Assembly: GCA_011009095.1 (NCBI GenBank)
Contig: VTPC01090600.1
Coordinates: 145,657 to 209,656, forward strand
Direction: 5' to 3'
From: Ignelater luminosus
Taxonomy: Eukaryota; Arthropoda; Insecta; Coleoptera; Elateridae
Length of the DNA: 64,000 nucleotides
In this document: positions 61,629 to 64,000 of the stretch, piece by piece
Layout: each line of letters begins with the position of its first letter
How positions within the stretch are numbered: the stretch's first letter is position 1
The notes under the pieces: model-generated
Told to the model about the DNA's origin: nothing
What the model saw: only the letters and a program-made list of their open reading frames with translations
The model's database searches: none
Translations under genes and position numbers: made by a program

Positions 61629-61844
61629 GAGACAATCAACCATGCCCGAGCAGCCATCCAAAGATCTCTAAATTCTCGATTTAGATATGGACGAGCTGCT
61701 TGTGCAGAATATGGTGGTGTAGCATCGTGTCAAGACAACATTTGCCAGTCTATTTCTGAGGAAACTCTTAACAATTCTGAAAGTGCTTTCATTAGAAATA
61801 TTTTGTGTGTATTGATTTATTTAACATTCTACCCCACACATTGA
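61629..61844 (+). other. Open 71-codon stretch, possible exon
   Basis: An open frame with balanced composition reads ETINHARAAIQRSLNSRFRY, then GRAACAEYGGVASCQDNICQ, preceded by TGATGTAGGG (a possible acceptor) and lacking its own start codon. I do not recognise it. It could be a further exon of the broken gene upstream or chance. Confidence 0.25.
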
Positions 61845-63779
61845 CAGATAATTTCTATGCCAGTTTCGTATAAGTAGAATATAGGGATTTGCTTCTTCCT
61901 AGAAATGCTGAATGTGATTGTTAAGCATGTTTTACGCATAAACAAGACTTCACCTGTAGATAGAATAATAGCCTGAAAGCGTTTTTGTTTTTCAAATTTA
62001 TGAGAAAACCAACAACCCAATTACATTCTTTAAAAAAAACCAACAAAATTGTGCCCGCCAAGTTTTTACCTTTTGTGAACGAAATGGATACAACTGTTCA
62101 CGTGTTTACACCTAGGACACGTAAAATACGATAAATACTTGTTGTTGGACTGGATCTAAGATACTTAATCTTTTTGTGTGCTGTATTTCTAGGTAAAAAC
62201 TATATAATAGCTAATGAGTAATAGATTTCCAGCAAGGTAGGACTTCATCCGTATCATTTGCAGCAGGTAGAAACCTCAAGATTACAAAATTATGCCAAAA
62301 GAATAAACTTTACAGATTAATTTCTGCAGAATTTTATTAACTGTCGTTACTTTTAGATTTGCGATGTGGGAGTAGTTGCTTGGCTATGTGGTTCTCTTCT
62401 TTTTGTAAAGACACGTAGAAAACATAGTTTAGGACATGTCCACTGCCAACAAAAAACTACTGCCTCTGCAGGTTTTATTGTCTGCCATGGCAGTTTTAAA
62501 AATAATGGGCAACACGCAAAATAATTATTCTAAATGCAGCAAATAGTAATGTTTTTTGTTTTACTTTCTTCTAGTTTACGGTTGATTGATGTTTTTGCTA
62601 CATTCCTTTATGAAAAATAATTGCAGATTGAATGGATTTTCCTATATCCAAAATAGATCTCTAAGTAGCAATTTCAATTTAAAATCTAAAACGTAGATTA
62701 TATTGAACAAAGCAGCCTAGGGGCTCGTGGATAATGTATAATAACGCAATACATATCCACGAGTATGAATAATAATGTAAATAAAGAGCTAAAAGGTGTA
62801 GGGGAAAGAGGGGCTGGAACAAAAGCTCCTTTGTTAACAATGTTGCAAACTATAACAATAAATTGAATTACATAACAGTCTTCTTATGAAACATAATTTC
62901 AAGGCGCGTTTCAAGGTTTTTGTCAATATATCTCCTCCCATAATGCGACATACAATTTAACCAAAGATTATAGAGTTAGTAAGATTGGAAACTCACATAT
63001 GACCCGTACAGTGAAAAGCGACCAGGATTTTGTGATACAGTACCGTTCTGAAACGCAAAGATGACGCTGGCGTACGACATGTTTTATAAGTTGACACACA
63101 GATGTCGCAATAACAAAACATGGTGCATAAAAAGAAACTTGAATTTTTAAAAGAAATGTTATTATAAACAGTGGGTCGTATTATGAACGTTTTATTAAAT
63201 ATAAAAAACGTTTTAATAGATGCCTATTAAAAAACATAATATTACAAAATTTTTTAGCTTAAGATAAAGATTGCTAATGCTTGCCATAAAAATGGTAGAT
63301 GTTTTTTAAATTTACGGTTTACTATATCGTTCATAATACCACTCAATGATTTATTAACAAAAAGTTATGTAATACATTGGAAAGATGAAATATAAAAAAA
63401 GGAACTGCAATTTTTAAAAATAAATTTTAGTAATAAAGGTTATGTACATTGTACAATGTTCTTTATTTCCTTTATCAAAATCTTCCACCAGCAAGCATTT
63501 TGTTAATTACAATTGTCAAAGTGTATACTTTTCATAGATTTGTTTTAATACAACAATGAGACCAAAAATGATCTTTATCAAAGTCACGTCTAAATTACCG
63601 TCAATATTTCAAAATAAAAAATACACAATAACACTAAAATGAGAACGTTCCATACATTGAATAAATTACAGTAGGTAAAGTAGTCAACTTTAATAAATGT
63701 TAAATAACTACTTGTTGCCGTTCTGAGAGTACAGATGGCACTCCTCTAGCTTGTAGGCCCCCGTTTTCAATCTTACTAG
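61845..63779. other. Gene-free AT-rich stretch
   Basis: No coding region is recognisable. A short hairpin is listed at 62724-62763. Confidence 0.55.
62724..62763. repeat. Hairpin, 15-bp arms
   Basis: CTCGTGGATAATGTAT and ATACATATCCACGAG are inverse apart from one bulged A, with a 9-base loop. Confidence 0.85.
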
Positions 63780-64000
63780 ACCTCGCGCGGTCTTAGAACT
63801 GCATATAAACGTCATGCGCAGTTTACGAAAATAGGTCGGACTAGTCCAAGTTCACTTACACAGGGGAGTAATGATCGATATCGGAAATCGAACATAACCT
63901 AGCTTCCGTTTGTACTTTCTAAAACTGCCATGCTACGCCACTCTGATTTTAATGACGTCATACTTTGCGCATTTTCGTTTATGACGTACGAGTAGTTCTA
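63780..64000. promoter_or_regulatory. Promoter-like region with CRE sites at the window edge
   Basis: The last 220 bases are GC-richer than the preceding kilobases. They contain a full CRE palindrome, TGACGTCA, at 63953-63960, a second CRE-like TGACGTAC at 63982-63989, a half site in AAACGTCATGCGCAG near 63807-63821 (also NRF1-like) and a TATCGATA-like GATCGATATCGG near 63874. This clustering suggests the promoter or first exon of a gene lying beyond the right edge. No coding start is visible. Confidence 0.35.

Noticed and set aside
1-64000. CRISPR arrays, bacterial operons, rRNA genes
   Set aside because: Nothing of this kind is present. The window is eukaryotic, and the tandem repeats lack unique spacers.

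Overview
This is an AT-rich, gene-poor stretch of nuclear DNA, almost certainly from an insect or another arthropod. The evidence is mariner, Tc1, hAT and pogo-like transposons of arthropod type, LINEs of insect type, long intergenic stretches with no open frames, and the one clear host gene, a path-like SLC36 amino acid transporter. I cannot name the species.

Layout. 1-6.4 kb is essentially empty. 6.4-7.5 kb is a non-autonomous hAT-like element with an imperfect 8-bp target duplication that carries a 21-bp minisatellite. 7.5-22 kb is mostly empty, with two tRNA-derived fragments or SINE candidates and a diverged 179-bp tandem duplication. 22-24.3 kb holds the front half of an RTE-like LINE, then a GC-rich segment on the minus strand that looks like a broken retrocopy of a Ras-like GTPase. 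25.3 kb is a TA-flanked MITE. 29.6-32 kb holds a Jockey-superfamily LINE fragment, a long hairpin and a Tc1 relic. 35 kb is a fold-back element enclosing a cysteine-rich coding tail. 40.3-43 kb is a minus-strand LINE split by a deleted mariner. 43.5-44.3 kb is a GC-richer island with a 99-residue frame that opens with a good signal peptide. 47.7-49.7 kb is a hAT element with later insertions. 50.7-54.1 kb holds a Tc1 relic, a pogo-like relic and a nearly intact mariner. 56.3-57.7 kb is the transporter gene (minus strand, uninterrupted). 60.2-61.1 kb is a broken gene resembling RNase H-fold, transposase-like proteins of the kind now labelled DUF7869. The last 300 bases have promoter-like composition with CRE sites.

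The genes do not form a pathway. The window is best read as a transposon graveyard around one working transporter gene, with possible outer exons of neighbouring genes near 43.8 kb and at the right edge. All family calls come from reading translations by eye. Boundaries are firm only where terminal repeats and target duplications could be matched (6418-7549, 25331-25747, 40625-41587, 47742-49748, 52781-54073).
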